Source: Pseudarthrobacter sulfonivorans
GTDB taxonomy: Bacteria > Actinomycetota > Actinomycetes > Actinomycetales > Micrococcaceae
Direction: 5' to 3'
DNA length: 64,000 nucleotides
Assembly (NCBI RefSeq): GCF_014712225.1
Contig: NZ_JACXBW010000005.1
Coordinates: forward strand, 62,001-126,000
The notes under the pieces were generated by a model that saw nothing but the letters and a program-made list of their open reading frames with translations, had not been told where the DNA came from and searched no databases. Of the stretch, positions 29,308-38,239 are shown piece after piece. Made by a program: the position numbers and the translations under genes. Each line of letters begins with the position of its first letter. The first letter of the stretch is position 1.

Positions 29308-29387
29308 AGGGCGGTCACCATTGTGGCGTTTTCGGCGTCCCGTCCACGGGACAGCCTGGCTTCAAAGAGCCATCGCATGGGGTTCAT
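29304..29387 (-). CDS. Leader ORF coupled to ribD
   Basis: A 27-codon ORF begins at ATG 29385-29387 (MNPMRWLFEARLSRGRDAEN) after a GGGAAGGAA ribosome site. Its TGA overlaps the ribD ATG. ribD itself has no clear ribosome site of its own, so ribosomes finishing this ORF may start ribD. Its early codons form one arm of the hairpin at 29367-29425. The ORF looks like a regulatory element rather than an enzyme. Confidence 0.55.
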   Translation of the reverse strand: MNPMRWLFEARLSRGRDAENATMVTAL

Positions 29388-29430
29388 CTGTGTGTCGTTC
29401 CTTCCCTCTAGAACCGCGATGGCTCCGGGG
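29367..29430 (-). promoter_or_regulatory. Candidate riboswitch expression platform (ribosome-site sequestering hairpin)
   Basis: GAGCCATCGC (29416-29425, minus strand) pairs perfectly with GCGATGGCTC (29367-29376) and encloses the ribosome site and start codon of the leader ORF. Overlapping the 5' arm, CCCCGGAGC (29422-29430) is exactly complementary to GCTCCGGGG in the 5' strand of the FMN aptamer (29622-29630), giving a mutually exclusive pairing. This is the layout expected of a translational switch; it is a prediction from sequence only. Confidence 0.5.
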
Positions 29431-29483
29431 GTATACGACAGCAGAAGGCCGCGGCGTCGCTATGACGCCGCAGATACAGCTGT

Positions 29484-29634
29484 ACGTGCTTCTCTCATCC
29501 AGACTTTAACTGTCGGTACCGGAATTTCACCAGTTCAACCGTCCGCCGGTTCCCTCCCTGGTAGGGGAAAGCGCCGGCTCGCGGGTCGCGGACTATCACC
29601 GCCGGTTCGGACTTACACCGACCCCGGAGCACGT
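29484..29634 (-). promoter_or_regulatory. FMN riboswitch (RFN element)
   Basis: The minus strand shows the conserved RFN landmarks in order. These are a P1 stem with ACGTGCT / AGCACGT ends, CTCCGGGGTCGGTGTAAGTC, CCGAACCGGCGGTGATAGTC, GAACTGGTGAAATTCC, and ACAGTTAAAGTCTGGATGAG before the closing P1 strand. FMN binding to such elements lowers expression of riboflavin genes. It lies upstream of the leader ORF and ribD. Confidence 0.95.
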
Positions 29635-29676
29635 ATTGTGTGTTGCTATTGTGCCATAACTGCTAAGGGGTCAAGA

Positions 29677-30357
29677 CTATTCCCCGGACCCGCTGCGTAA
29701 CTTAAGGCTGCCAGCCTCGCGCAGCCGACCGATGGCTGCGGCAGGGTCTGCGGCGCCGTAGACGGCCGAGCCGGCCACAAACACGTTGGCCCCCGCGTCG
29801 GCGGCCCGGAGGATGGTTTCCTCGGTGATGCCGCCGTCGACCTGAAGGGCAACCTCCAGCCCGGAGCCGTCGATGGCTGCGCGGGCGCGGCGGATCTTGG
29901 GGAGGGTCAGGTCCAGGAACGCCTGGCCACCGAAACCCGGCTCCACGGTCATGATCAGGAGCATGTCCAGTTCTTCCAGCATGTCCAGGTACGGTTCCAC
30001 GGCCGTGGCCGGACGCAGTGCCATGCCGGCTTTGGAACCACGGGCCCGCAGTTCCCTGGCAAGCTTGACCGGCGCAATGGATGCCTCGGCGTGGAAGGTC
30101 ACCGACGCCAGTCCTGCGTCGGCGAAGCCGGGCGCCCAGCGGTCCGCGTCGGAGATCATCAGGTGGGCATCCAGCGGGACCGGGCTGACTGCCTGGATGC
30201 GCTGGACCACGGGCAGCCCGAGGGTGAGGTTGGGGACAAAGTGATTGTCCATGACGTCCACGTGGACGGCGTCTGCGTTGCTGATCCGCTGCAGTTCGGC
30301 TTCGAGGTTGACGAAGTCGGCGGACAGAATGCTCGGGTTGATGCAGCACTGCGGCAT
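29677..30357 (-). CDS. rpe: Ribulose-phosphate 3-epimerase
   Basis: The enzyme interconverts ribulose 5-phosphate and xylulose 5-phosphate in the pentose phosphate pathway. ATG 30355-30357 ([15 protein letters not shown]) with GAAAGG upstream is preferred to the GTG five codons earlier. The signature includes [17 protein letters not shown] (metal His/Asp), [22 protein letters not shown], and [10 protein letters not shown]. The neighbouring rib genes consume ribulose 5-phosphate, though the riboswitch lies between them. Confidence 0.95.
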   Translation of the reverse strand: MPQCCINPSILSADFVNLEAELQRISNADAVHVDVMDNHFVPNLTLGLPVVQRIQAVSPVPLDAHLMISDADRWAPGFADAGLASVTFHAEASIAPVKLARELRARGSKAGMALRPATAVEPYLDMLEELDMLLIMTVEPGFGGQAFLDLTLPKIRRARAAIDGSGLEVALQVDGGITEETILRAADAGANVFVAGSAVYGAADPAAAIGRLREAGSLKLRSGSGE

Positions 30358-30375
30358 GGGTGAACCTTTCACGGG

Positions 30376-31941
30376 TCAGGCCTTTTTGCGGATCAGGGCC
30401 AGGAACATGGCATCGGTGCTGTGGACGTGAGGCCAGAGCTGGGCCGTGGAGTCGTGGCCTGCCCCCAGGTTGCCTGTCAGGCTCACGCCGTCCAGTGCGG
30501 CGCCGGCGTCCAGCAGTTCCAGGTCGTCGCGCTTCCGGAGGGCATCGGTGACGACGGCGGTGGTTTCGGCCGGGTGCGGTGAACAGGTCACGTAGGCCAC
30601 CACTCCGCCGGGTCGGACGGCGTCCAGTGCGGAGGTGAGGAGGGCACGCTGCAGCGGGCCAAGGTCGGCCAGGTCCTTGGGCGTGCGGCGCCAGCGGGAC
30701 TCCGGCCGGCGCCGAAGGGCACCGAGTCCGCTGCAGGGAACGTCTACCAGGACACGGTCGAAGGATTCGGGCTGTTCAGTTCCCACCTCCCGGCCGTCCC
30801 CGGTCCGGACGCGCCAGACATCCTCCGGTACTGCGGACAGGGCCTGGCTCACGAGCTTGGCACGGTGCGGAGCCGGCTCGTTGGCGAGGAGCGTGGCACC
30901 CTGTTGCCGGGCGAGGGCGCCGAGCAGTGCGGCTTTGCCGCCCGGACCGGCACAGAGATCCAGCCAGGCTTCGCCGGTGGCACCGGCACCTTCCCCTCCG
31001 TTGGTTCGAGGACCCAGGTCAACCGCGGCCATGGCCCGGGCCACCAGCTGCGAGCCAACGTCCTGGACGCGGGTGCTGCCTTCGCGCACCGAGGCGAGCC
31101 TGCCGAGGTCACCGCCGCTGGAAAGGGCCGAGCCCTCCACCAGTTCCCCGGGCGTGGCCCCGTTTTCCAAAGCCTCATCCAGGCTGCCCAGGCCCGGCAG
31201 GGCAACCAGGTTGACCACCGGCGCGGCGTTGTCGGCTTCCAGCAGGTCGTTGATCTCCGTGGCGGCGCGTCCGTGCGCCACCAGCGACTGGCGCATGGCG
31301 CGGACAATCCACTCGGGGTGGGCGTACCGGATGGACGCGATCTTAGTTTCATCGCTTTCGTCGGCGACCAAGAGCTCAAGCCACTCTTCCAGGCTATGTG
31401 CCGTGACCTTCCGCAACACCGCATTGATCAGTGCGGACGGGCCGGCGCCGATCACGGCGCGGGCCAGGCCAACTGTCTGGTCCAGGGCGGCGTGGGCCGG
31501 AACCCGCATGGCCACCAGCTGATGGACGCCGATGCGCAGGGCGTCAAGGATGGCAGGGTCCAACTGGTTCAGTGGCCGGTCCACACAGCGGGCCAGGATG
31601 GCATCGTAGGTGCCCTGGCCCCGCAGGGCGCCGTAGCTCAGTTCGGTGGCGAAGCCGGCGTCACGCTTGTCCAGGCCGTGATGGCGGATGCGGGACGGGA
31701 GCACCAGGTTCGCGTAGGCGTCCTCCGCAGCGACAGCCCGCAGGACTTCGAAGGCCACCAGGCGCGCCGGATCCGCCCGGCGTGTGCGCTGCGCGGGGGC
31801 GTTCCCGGTGAAACTCTTCTGGGAGCTTCGGTTCCGTTCCCGGCCTTGGGCATTACGCGTGCTTGAATCGCGCGGTCCGCCCTTGCCCCGACCGCTGCCG
31901 CCGCCACCCCTGCCGCCTGAAGTACCGCCGGACTCGCTCAT
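30376..31941 (-). CDS. rsmB: RsmB/NOP family 16S rRNA (cytosine-C5) methyltransferase
   Basis: The N-terminal 40 residues are Gly/Arg-rich and disordered (SGGRGGGGSGRGKGGPRDSS). An NusB-like RNA-binding domain follows (RLVAFEVLRAVAAEDAYAN), then a SAM-dependent methyltransferase domain with LDLCAGPGGKAALLGALA. Both catalytic cysteines are present: DVPCSGLGALRRRPE and YVTCSPHPAET. The predicted target is C967 of 16S rRNA. Its ATG overlaps the fmt stop by four bases, so fmt, rsmB and def form one unit. Confidence 0.92.
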   Translation of the reverse strand: MSESGGTSGGRGGGGSGRGKGGPRDSSTRNAQGRERNRSSQKSFTGNAPAQRTRRADPARLVAFEVLRAVAAEDAYANLVLPSRIRHHGLDKRDAGFATELSYGALRGQGTYDAILARCVDRPLNQLDPAILDALRIGVHQLVAMRVPAHAALDQTVGLARAVIGAGPSALINAVLRKVTAHSLEEWLELLVADESDETKIASIRYAHPEWIVRAMRQSLVAHGRAATEINDLLEADNAAPVVNLVALPGLGSLDEALENGATPGELVEGSALSSGGDLGRLASVREGSTRVQDVGSQLVARAMAAVDLGPRTNGGEGAGATGEAWLDLCAGPGGKAALLGALARQQGATLLANEPAPHRAKLVSQALSAVPEDVWRVRTGDGREVGTEQPESFDRVLVDVPCSGLGALRRRPESRWRRTPKDLADLGPLQRALLTSALDAVRPGGVVAYVTCSPHPAETTAVVTDALRKRDDLELLDAGAALDGVSLTGNLGAGHDSTAQLWPHVHSTDAMFLALIRKKA

Positions 31942-32861
31942 TCGAACACCACGCTTTCAAGTGAAGCCATGCCGCGGGCCCAATCGGCCGCGGCCATCAT
32001 TTTCTTGCCGGAGGGCTGGATCCTGGTCAGCTCCACCGCGTGGGACCCCGTCCCTACCAGCACGTTTTTGCCGTCCAGGAACACCGCCCCCGGTGCCAAG
32101 GCCGGGCCGCCGGCCGGTCGAAGCCGAACGGGTTCCAGCTTGACCCTTTGACCTTCCAGCGTGGTCCAGGCCCCAGGCTCGGGAGTAACTCCCCTGGCCC
32201 GCCTGCCGATAGCGAGCGCGGGCTGCTTCCAGTCGAGCCGGCCATCATCGATGGTCAGTTTGGGCGCCAGCGAAATATCTCCCATTTGCGGCTGCGGTGC
32301 CGCCTTTCCGGCTTCCACCGCTGAGAGTGTCTGCGTGAGGAGCACGGCCCCGCTGTGGGACAGCCGTTCAAGCAGCGCCCCCGCGGTATCGTCCGTTCTG
32401 ACACTTTCGGTCAGCGTCCCGAAGACAGGCCCGGTGTCCAGCCCTTCCTCCAGCAGGAAGGTGACGGCGCCGGTCACGTCGTCGCCTGCAATGACGGCCC
32501 GCTGCACCGGAGCAGCACCGCGCCACGCGGGAAGGAGGGAGAAGTGCAGGTTGATCCAGCCATGAGGGGGCACATCAAGGGCCGCGCGCGGAATCAGTCC
32601 TCCGTAGGCCACGATGGCGGCCACGTCCGGTTTTGCGGCGGCAATGTGCGCCGTTACGGCGTCATCAACGCGGGTGGCGTGGATGACGTCGATGCCCAGC
32701 TCGGCGGCGCGGGCGGCAACGGGCGACGGCGTCAGCACGCGTTTGCGGCCAATCGGCGCGTCCGGGCGGGTCAGGACGGCAACGACGTCAAAGCCGGCCT
32801 TAACCAGGGCATCCAAGGAGGGAACGGCGACCGCCGGTGTGCCGGCGAAAAGGACCCTCAT
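31938..32861 (-). CDS. fmt: Methionyl-tRNA formyltransferase
   Basis: The enzyme formylates initiator Met-tRNA. The catalytic region shows INLHFSLLPAWRGAAPVQRA (Asn/His) and the C-terminal OB-fold that grips tRNA. The 307 residues are complete. The ATG overlaps the stop of def, so the formylase and deformylase genes are translationally coupled. Confidence 0.95.
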   Translation of the reverse strand: MRVLFAGTPAVAVPSLDALVKAGFDVVAVLTRPDAPIGRKRVLTPSPVAARAAELGIDVIHATRVDDAVTAHIAAAKPDVAAIVAYGGLIPRAALDVPPHGWINLHFSLLPAWRGAAPVQRAVIAGDDVTGAVTFLLEEGLDTGPVFGTLTESVRTDDTAGALLERLSHSGAVLLTQTLSAVEAGKAAPQPQMGDISLAPKLTIDDGRLDWKQPALAIGRRARGVTPEPGAWTTLEGQRVKLEPVRLRPAGGPALAPGAVFLDGKNVLVGTGSHAVELTRIQPSGKKMMAAADWARGMASLESVVFE

Positions 32862-33451
32862 GAGTTCGTGCCTCCACCGAAGCTGGTGCCGCCAAAGCTG
32901 CCGCCACCAAAACTGGACCCGACTGTCTTGGCGCGCTTCGCCGTCGTGCGTTCAGTGATGGCGTCGTAGTTGGCATTCCGGATGGAGCGCAGCGCACTCT
33001 TCCGGTCTTCGCCCTCGAGGCGGTCGGTGTAGAGGATGCCGTCGAGGTGGTCGGTCTCGTGCTGGAAGCAGCGGGCCAGCATGCCCTCCCCCTCGACCGT
33101 GACCGGGTTGCCGTGAAGGTCCACACCGGTGACCTTGGTGGCCCTGAACCGGCGGACGGGGAATCCCAGACCGGGGATGGAGAGGCAGCCTTCCACATGG
33201 TCGGCCTGGTAGTCGTCGCTGTTTTCCAAAACCGGGTTGATGATGTGGCCGTCAACCCCGCCCACACGGTAAGTAAAGACGCGTTGGCTGACTCCGATCT
33301 GGGGGGCGGCCAGGCCTGCGCCCTCCACGTCCTCCATGGTCTCGGTCATGTCCGCAACGAGCTTGGCGAGCTCGGGCCCGAATTCCGTCACAGGATCGGC
33401 CACTGTGCGGAGCACGGGATCACCAATGATGCGGATATTCAGAATGGCCAT
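32858..33451 (-). CDS. def: Peptide deformylase
   Basis: This metalloenzyme removes the N-formyl group from nascent proteins. All three motifs are present: GLAAPQIGV (I), EGCLS (II, Cys metal ligand) and HETDHLDG (III, His ligands and Glu). A C-terminal Gly/Ser/Phe-rich tail with three repeats (GSSFGGGSFGGTSFGGG) follows the catalytic domain and is not found in E. coli. It heads the def-fmt-rsmB group. Confidence 0.95.
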   Translation of the reverse strand: MAILNIRIIGDPVLRTVADPVTEFGPELAKLVADMTETMEDVEGAGLAAPQIGVSQRVFTYRVGGVDGHIINPVLENSDDYQADHVEGCLSIPGLGFPVRRFRATKVTGVDLHGNPVTVEGEGMLARCFQHETDHLDGILYTDRLEGEDRKSALRSIRNANYDAITERTTAKRAKTVGSSFGGGSFGGTSFGGGTNS

Positions 33452-33547
33452 GTGCTGTCTTTCCTCACGGTGGGTGTTGGCGAACCTATCCAGTTTAGGC
33501 GCAGGGGCTTCACTGCCGGGACTGACCCCCTGGTGCCGCCAGTACTG

Positions 33548-34408
33548 CTAGGCGCTGCGTGCCTGCACTGACGGTGGCGGAGCTACCGGAAGGAGCGCTG
33601 TGCCCGCGGCGAGGGTGTCCGCGGACAGCTCCCAGACGCGGCGCAGGGCACAGAACTTCCACCAGTGATGCTTGAGGACCTCCGGGTTGGCGCGGACCGG
33701 CCGGACCTCGGTCTCACCAATGGCCACGGCCAGAAGCAGCGGGTTTTCGCCGTACTTCCATGCCTCCCACTCCCCGGCAATCGGGTCCACCAGGCTTTCC
33801 TCGGCCTTCATGCCGGCCACGAGCTGCATGACCACCTTGTCATCAAGCGGTTTGACGGTGCCGTCCCGCGTGGTGCCTTTGGTCTTGTAGTCGATGAGGC
33901 AGATGCGGCCGTTGATGCGGGCCACAAGGTCCAGCGTCCCGGCATAGCCGACGGACTTGTTCCAGACGGTGATTTCGGGGGCGATGGGTTCCACATCGTA
34001 GAGTTCCCACCACTCGTCAAACCGCAGAGCAAAGGCTTCCTCGCCGTTGGCAGCCAGAGCCTCGCGGGTTTCCTTCATGGCGTGCGGCCGGCCCAGGGCC
34101 CGGAGCGCCACCTGCTCGCAGTAGTTATGGACACGGTCACCGCGTTTTGCGGCATCATCGCGGTACGTCTCGGCCGCCTTTGAGGCCCGATTGACGGCCT
34201 GCCGGATTTTGGCCGGACTGCCCAGGCAGTCGGCGAGCAGGGGGTCCTTGGCCAGGCTGCTGGCGCCCATGTAACCGAACCAGCCGTCCAGCCCGTGCGG
34301 CTGCTGGCCGATCACGGTGGTGATGGACGGAACGGAGAACTGTTCGGAGGTGGACCGGGCGTACATCCGGCCATATTCCGTGGCGTGGGCAAGGAGTGGA
34401 TCAGTCAT
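33548..34408 (-). CDS. PD-(D/E)XK nuclease superfamily protein (RecB/Cas4-like)
   Basis: In the second half, EITVWNKSVGYAGTLDLVAR and GRICLIDYKTKGTTR fit the PD-(D/E)XK pattern: Glu, then Asp, then DYK with the catalytic lysine. A conserved Gln-containing helix (DDKVVMQLVAGMKAEE) follows, as in RecB-type nucleases. The first 120 residues are helical (ETYRDDAAKRGDRVHNYCEQ). No phage, CRISPR or recombination genes are near, so its DNA role is unknown; it may be a solitary housekeeping nuclease. Confidence 0.75.
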   Translation of the reverse strand: MTDPLLAHATEYGRMYARSTSEQFSVPSITTVIGQQPHGLDGWFGYMGASSLAKDPLLADCLGSPAKIRQAVNRASKAAETYRDDAAKRGDRVHNYCEQVALRALGRPHAMKETREALAANGEEAFALRFDEWWELYDVEPIAPEITVWNKSVGYAGTLDLVARINGRICLIDYKTKGTTRDGTVKPLDDKVVMQLVAGMKAEESLVDPIAGEWEAWKYGENPLLLAVAIGETEVRPVRANPEVLKHHWWKFCALRRVWELSADTLAAGTALLPVAPPPSVQARSA

Positions 34409-34454
34409 ACAAAGACTCTTTCACAGGGGGCTGACAAAATGCGGGGCACAAAAA

Positions 34455-34491
34455 AGGTCCGTCCCCGCTCGGCTTGAGCGGAAACGGACCT
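34455..34491 (-). terminator. Terminator for the leftward tRNA-Val
   Basis: On the minus strand, AGGTCCGTTTCCGCTC pairs with GAGCGGGGACGGACCT around a short loop and is followed by a T-run. It sits just after the 3' end of tRNA-Val at 34502. Confidence 0.75.
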
Positions 34492-34501
34492 GATTCCTCG
34501 G

Positions 34502-34573
34502 TGGGCGATACTGGGTTCGAACCAGTGACCTCTTCGGTGTGAACGAAGCGCGCTACCACTGCGCCAATCGCCC
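34502..34573 (-). tRNA. tRNA-Val (anticodon CAC)
   Basis: Acceptor GGGCGAT pairs with ATCGCCC; the anticodon arm is CTTCG-TTCACAC-CGAAG with anticodon CAC; the T arm is present. It is the only tRNA of the cluster read leftward and closely resembles the two tRNA-Val (GAC) genes on the other strand. Confidence 0.93.
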
Positions 34574-34801
34574 CGATGCCTTTGAATGCTAGCGGACCGG
34601 ACGGGGTTTATGGAAATCGGGATGGCGCCTGCCGCGAATTACATGTCTGTAATTCGAAAAAACCCCTAGATTGCAGGGATCCACGGCCGTCGCCGCCGGT
34701 CCGGGATGCCCGATTTGGAGTTTCCCTGAACCTCCTATAGAGTTCTTACTCGTTGGAACGCGAGGAAATGCCCGAAACGGCACGGAATCAACAGTCAACA
34801 T

Positions 34802-34874
<73 letters not shown>

Positions 34875-34921
34875 CGCAGGACACTGTCACGGCAAGGGAT
34901 CTTCGGAACCGGCGCTTACAC

Positions 34922-34992
34922 GGTGGGTTGGCCGAGAGGCGAGGCAGCGGCCTGCAAAGCCGTTTACACGGGTTCGAATCCCGTACCCACCT
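34922..34992 (+). tRNA. tRNA-Cys (anticodon GCA)
   Basis: Acceptor GGTGGGT/ACCCACC; anticodon arm CGGC-CTGCAAA-GCCG (anticodon GCA); T arm CGGGTTCGAATCCCG. 71 bases, CCA not encoded. Confidence 0.94.
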
Positions 34993-35033
34993 CGGTGAAA
35001 ACCATGGTTTTCCGGTTCATCCCGGATGGCAAT

Positions 35034-35105
35034 GGGCGATTGGCGCAGCGGTAGCGCGCTTCCCTGACACGGAAGAGGTCACTGGTTCGATCCCAGTATC
35101 GCCCA
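35034..35105 (+). tRNA. tRNA-Val (anticodon GAC), copy 1
   Basis: Acceptor GGGCGAT/ATCGCCC; anticodon arm CTTCC-CTGACAC-GGAAG (anticodon GAC); T arm ACTGGTTCGATCCCAGT. It is identical to copy 2 at 35283. Confidence 0.95.
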
Positions 35106-35165
35106 CCAAGCAAGGCAACTTGCTTCATGCAGTATTTTTGGCTCCTGCCGAAAATTACTTCATAC

Positions 35166-35238
<73 letters not shown>

Positions 35239-35282
35239 CTCTTCTCCCCGATACACCCCCACCAAGCCGGTCGTCCGGTTCC

Positions 35283-35354
35283 GGGCGATTGGCGCAGCGG
35301 TAGCGCGCTTCCCTGACACGGAAGAGGTCACTGGTTCGATCCCAGTATCGCCCA
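35283..35354 (+). tRNA. tRNA-Val (anticodon GAC), copy 2
   Basis: Identical to copy 1 at 35034 over all 72 bases. It is the last tRNA of the rightward cluster and is followed at once by a terminator. Confidence 0.95.
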
Positions 35355-35358
35355 CAGC

Positions 35359-35384
35359 AGCAGCTCCCCGTGAGCTGCTTTTTT
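35359..35384 (+). terminator. Intrinsic terminator of the tRNA cluster
   Basis: AGCAGCTC, loop CCCGT, GAGCTGCT, then a run of six T. It is a short, classical terminator four bases after the last tRNA-Val. Confidence 0.85.
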
Positions 35385-35589
35385 GTTGCCCGTTTTCCGC
35401 CGTTGCCCTATCGGGCCTGGTCCCCAACGCGGTGTTATGACGACCAAACCTGCCAGGGCAGCGGGAGCGGACAACGCATCCGCTGCAAGCGAACGCCCAC
35501 GACGCCTTATTTCCTTGGCACGCCCCGAAGACAGGGCTAGGATCGTTTGCGGAGGAGCGACCTGGCTCCGCGATTGAAGGGAGGTGCTC

Positions 35590-35853
35590 GTGGGACTGAT
35601 TGACGATCTAAAGGGCAAGGCTCAGGGTCTGATCCATGGCAACGAGCAGGCCATCAAAGACGGCATCACCAAGGCCGGGGACTTCGTCGACACCAAGACC
35701 GGCGGCAAGTACGCCGGACATGTCGACAAGATCCAGGATGGCGCTTCCAAGCTCGTTGACAAAAACGGAACACCAGGCGAGACCCCTGCCAGCGAGCAGG
35801 TACCGCCGGTCAACCCTGTTCCGCCGGTTCCGCCGGTCGACAAGGCTCCGTAA
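35590..35853 (+). CDS. MT0933-like small antitoxin-type protein
   Basis: The GTG start at 35590 follows the strong ribosome site AAGGGAGG; an in-frame GTG two codons earlier is too close to that site. The 87-residue product (VGLIDDLKGKAQGLIHGNEQ...) resembles the family named after Mycobacterium MT0933: a helical N-terminal half with Lys/Asp repeats (AIKDGITKAGDFVDTKTGGK) and a Pro/Val-rich tail (PPVNPVPPVPPVDK). The family is annotated as antitoxin, but no toxin gene is adjacent here. A stress or structural role is equally possible. Confidence 0.6.
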   Translation: MGLIDDLKGKAQGLIHGNEQAIKDGITKAGDFVDTKTGGKYAGHVDKIQDGASKLVDKNGTPGETPASEQVPPVNPVPPVPPVDKAP

Positions 35854-35891
35854 CAAGGATTTGGCCGGGGCTTTGCCCTAGTACGTCAAGG

Positions 35892-35930
35892 AGGTGTGGG
35901 TCCCGCCGGGAGGCGGCACCCGCACCTTTG
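35892..35930 (+). terminator. Terminator-like hairpin after the small protein gene
   Basis: AGGTGTGGGTCCCGCC and GGCGGCACCCGCACCT pair at 14 of 16 positions around GGGA, followed by TTTGGCGTTT. It lies 39 bases after the stop of the 35590 gene and before the leftward zapE end (36066). Confidence 0.6.
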
Positions 35931-36065
35931 GCGTTTAAGCGGAATCAGCGTGGGCAACCGGGGCTTTCCCCGTCAGATGGTCAAATCCCCACGAAACGCG
36001 GCGGGGATAAGTCCGTCCGGCGGGGAAAAGCCGCGCGGGCCTGCAGCGGCGCGGCAGGACCAGGC

Positions 36066-37103
36066 CTAGGACGGCTCGTGGTTCTGGCCCTCGCGTGCCA
36101 ACGCGGTCAGGCGCGACACGGCGCGGTAGTACTTCTTGGTGTAGCCGCCGTGCATCATCTCGTCGGTGAACAGCTTGTCGAAGGGGACGCCGCTGGCCAG
36201 GATGGGCACATCCTTGTCGTAGAGGCGGTCGGCCAACACCACGAAGCGCAAGGCAACGGCCTGCTCGGTGATGGTTTCCACGTTGCGCCACACCACGCCG
36301 TCGATGCCGTCGATGAGCTGGCGGTACCGGCTCGGGTGCACACCGGCGAGATGGCCGATCAGCGAACTGAATTCGTCCTGCGCCACCGTCTTACCATCAA
36401 ACTCGGCCTTCATCTGGGCAGAGAGCTGGCTGTTTTTCAGCGGGGCCGGGGCCGCCGGCAGGCCGCGGTGACGGAAGTCCTCGCCGTCGATCCGGATGAC
36501 GTCGAACTGGTCGGCAAGGACCTGGATCTCCCGGGCGAAGTCGACGGCGGCAAAGCGGCCGTCGCCCAGCGAGCCCGGGAGCGTGTTGGACGTCGCCGCG
36601 AGCTTCACGCCGGCGTCGGCCAGCTCGCGCATCAGGCGGGACATCAGCACTGTATCGCCCGGATCATCGAGCTCGAACTCGTCAATGCATACCAGCTTGT
36701 AGTGGCTCAGGGCCTCTACCGTCTTGCGGAACGACAGGGCGCCCACCAGGTTGGTGTACTCCACAAATGTGCCGAAGGCCTTGGGCCCCGGGGCGGCGTG
36801 CCACAGTGAGGCCAGCAGGTGGGTCTTGCCCACACCGAATCCGCCGTCCAGATAGATCCCGGCCCGCGTTTCAACCTTCTTCGCGAAGAGTTTCTTGAAC
36901 AGGCCGGCGCCGTCCCCTGCACCGACTCCCCCGGCGAAACCTTCCAGCGCCTTGACCGCCGCCGCCTGGGAAGGCTGGTTGGGGTCCGGCCGGTAGCTGG
37001 CGAAGGAGACCTGGCCAAACCGGGGTGAAGGATAAAAACCCTTGAGGAGCTCATCCACCGATACCGCCGGAGTGCGTGCGGCAAGCTGTTCGATCTGTAC
37101 CAA
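36066..37103 (-). CDS. zapE: Cell division protein ZapE (AFG1-like ATPase)
   Basis: The AAA-type ATPase has a Walker A, GGFGVGKTHLLASL, and a Walker B, LVCIDEFELDDPGDT, with an arginine finger in LMRELADAG. In E. coli ZapE acts on the Z-ring; actinobacterial homologues are less studied. The start is uncertain: the family usually begins near VQIEQLAARTPAVSVDELL, so TTG at 37101-37103 is chosen, while ATGs up to 37319 lie in frame but overlap the promoter of sseA. It is divergent from sseA. Confidence 0.85.
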   Translation of the reverse strand: MVQIEQLAARTPAVSVDELLKGFYPSPRFGQVSFASYRPDPNQPSQAAAVKALEGFAGGVGAGDGAGLFKKLFAKKVETRAGIYLDGGFGVGKTHLLASLWHAAPGPKAFGTFVEYTNLVGALSFRKTVEALSHYKLVCIDEFELDDPGDTVLMSRLMRELADAGVKLAATSNTLPGSLGDGRFAAVDFAREIQVLADQFDVIRIDGEDFRHRGLPAAPAPLKNSQLSAQMKAEFDGKTVAQDEFSSLIGHLAGVHPSRYRQLIDGIDGVVWRNVETITEQAVALRFVVLADRLYDKDVPILASGVPFDKLFTDEMMHGGYTKKYYRAVSRLTALAREGQNHEPS

Positions 37104-37317
37104 GGTGGTCCGTTCTGCTGGTGGGTTGTCCCCAGAAAGAATACCGGCAACGGCCCGGCCCTCCCCCGCAAGGCCGCCGTCAATGGCCGCCGCGTGACGA
37201 AGGCCATATTTCCCCCGGTTAACGGCCGGGCGGACATGCTGGACGGCCATGGCTAGGCTGGAGTGAGGTTCGGACCATGTGCAGATCCGCCATACACCTC
37301 GATGAAAGGCCATCACC

Positions 37318-38229
37318 ATGCCCTACGCCGTTGAACAGAACGAGAAGTTTGCCGCCTACGCCAACCCTGAGCGCCTGGTGTCCACTGACTGGCTGGCCGC
37401 TGCCCTGGAGTCGGGCGCGGTAGCGGACGGCAAGCTCGTGGTGGTCGAGTCCGATGAAGACGTCCTCCTCTACGAAACGGGACACATCCCCGGCGCCGTC
37501 AAAATCGACTGGCACACCGACCTCAACGATGAAGTGACCCGCGACTACGTGGACGGCGAGGCGTTCGCTGCTCTTGCGGCGTCGAAGGGCATCTCCCGTG
37601 ACACCACCGTGGTGATCTACGGGGACAAGTCGAACTGGTGGGCTGCCTACGCCCTGTGGGTCTTTACCCTCTTCGGCCACGAGGATGTCCGCCTGCTGGA
37701 TGGCGGCCGGGACAAGTGGATTGCCGAAGGCCACAAGCTGACCACCGACCGGCCTTCGCCCACACGCGGCGAGTACCCGGTGGTGGAGCGCAACGATGCC
37801 CCGATCCGTGCGTTCAAGGAGGATGTGCTGGCACACTTCGGCAAGCCGCTCATCGATGTCCGTTCCACCGAGGAATACACCGGCCAGCGGACCCACATGC
37901 CGGCCTACCCGGAGGAAGGCGCGCTGCGTGGCGGCCACATCCCGACGGCCGCGTCGATCCCGTGGGCACGTGCGGCAGCAGGCGACGGCACGTACCGCAA
38001 CCGCGGCGAACTGGAGGCACTCTACCTGGGCGAGGCGGGCCTCAAAGAAGGCGACGACGTCGTGGCATACTGCCGCATCGGCGAACGGTCCAGCCACACC
38101 TGGTTCGCCCTGAAGTACCTCCTGGGCTTCGAGACTGTGCGCAACTACGACGGCTCCTGGACCGAGTGGGGCAACGCCGTCCGTGTCCCGATCACCAAGG
38201 GAACCGAGCGCGGCACGGTACCGGCGTAA
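37318..38229 (+). CDS. sseA: Thiosulfate/3-mercaptopyruvate sulfurtransferase (tandem rhodanese)
   Basis: Two rhodanese domains lie in 303 residues: an N-terminal inactive one ([20 protein letters not shown]) and a C-terminal one with the active-site loop [16 protein letters not shown] (catalytic Cys). The enzyme transfers sulfane sulfur to cyanide or thiols. Ribosome site AAAGG precedes the ATG. sufE and ybaK follow at short spacing, so the three probably share a transcript linked to sulfur/cysteine use. Confidence 0.92.
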   Translation: MPYAVEQNEKFAAYANPERLVSTDWLAAALESGAVADGKLVVVESDEDVLLYETGHIPGAVKIDWHTDLNDEVTRDYVDGEAFAALAASKGISRDTTVVIYGDKSNWWAAYALWVFTLFGHEDVRLLDGGRDKWIAEGHKLTTDRPSPTRGEYPVVERNDAPIRAFKEDVLAHFGKPLIDVRSTEEYTGQRTHMPAYPEEGALRGGHIPTAASIPWARAAAGDGTYRNRGELEALYLGEAGLKEGDDVVAYCRIGERSSHTWFALKYLLGFETVRNYDGSWTEWGNAVRVPITKGTERGTVPA

Positions 38230-38239
38230 ACTGGACCTG

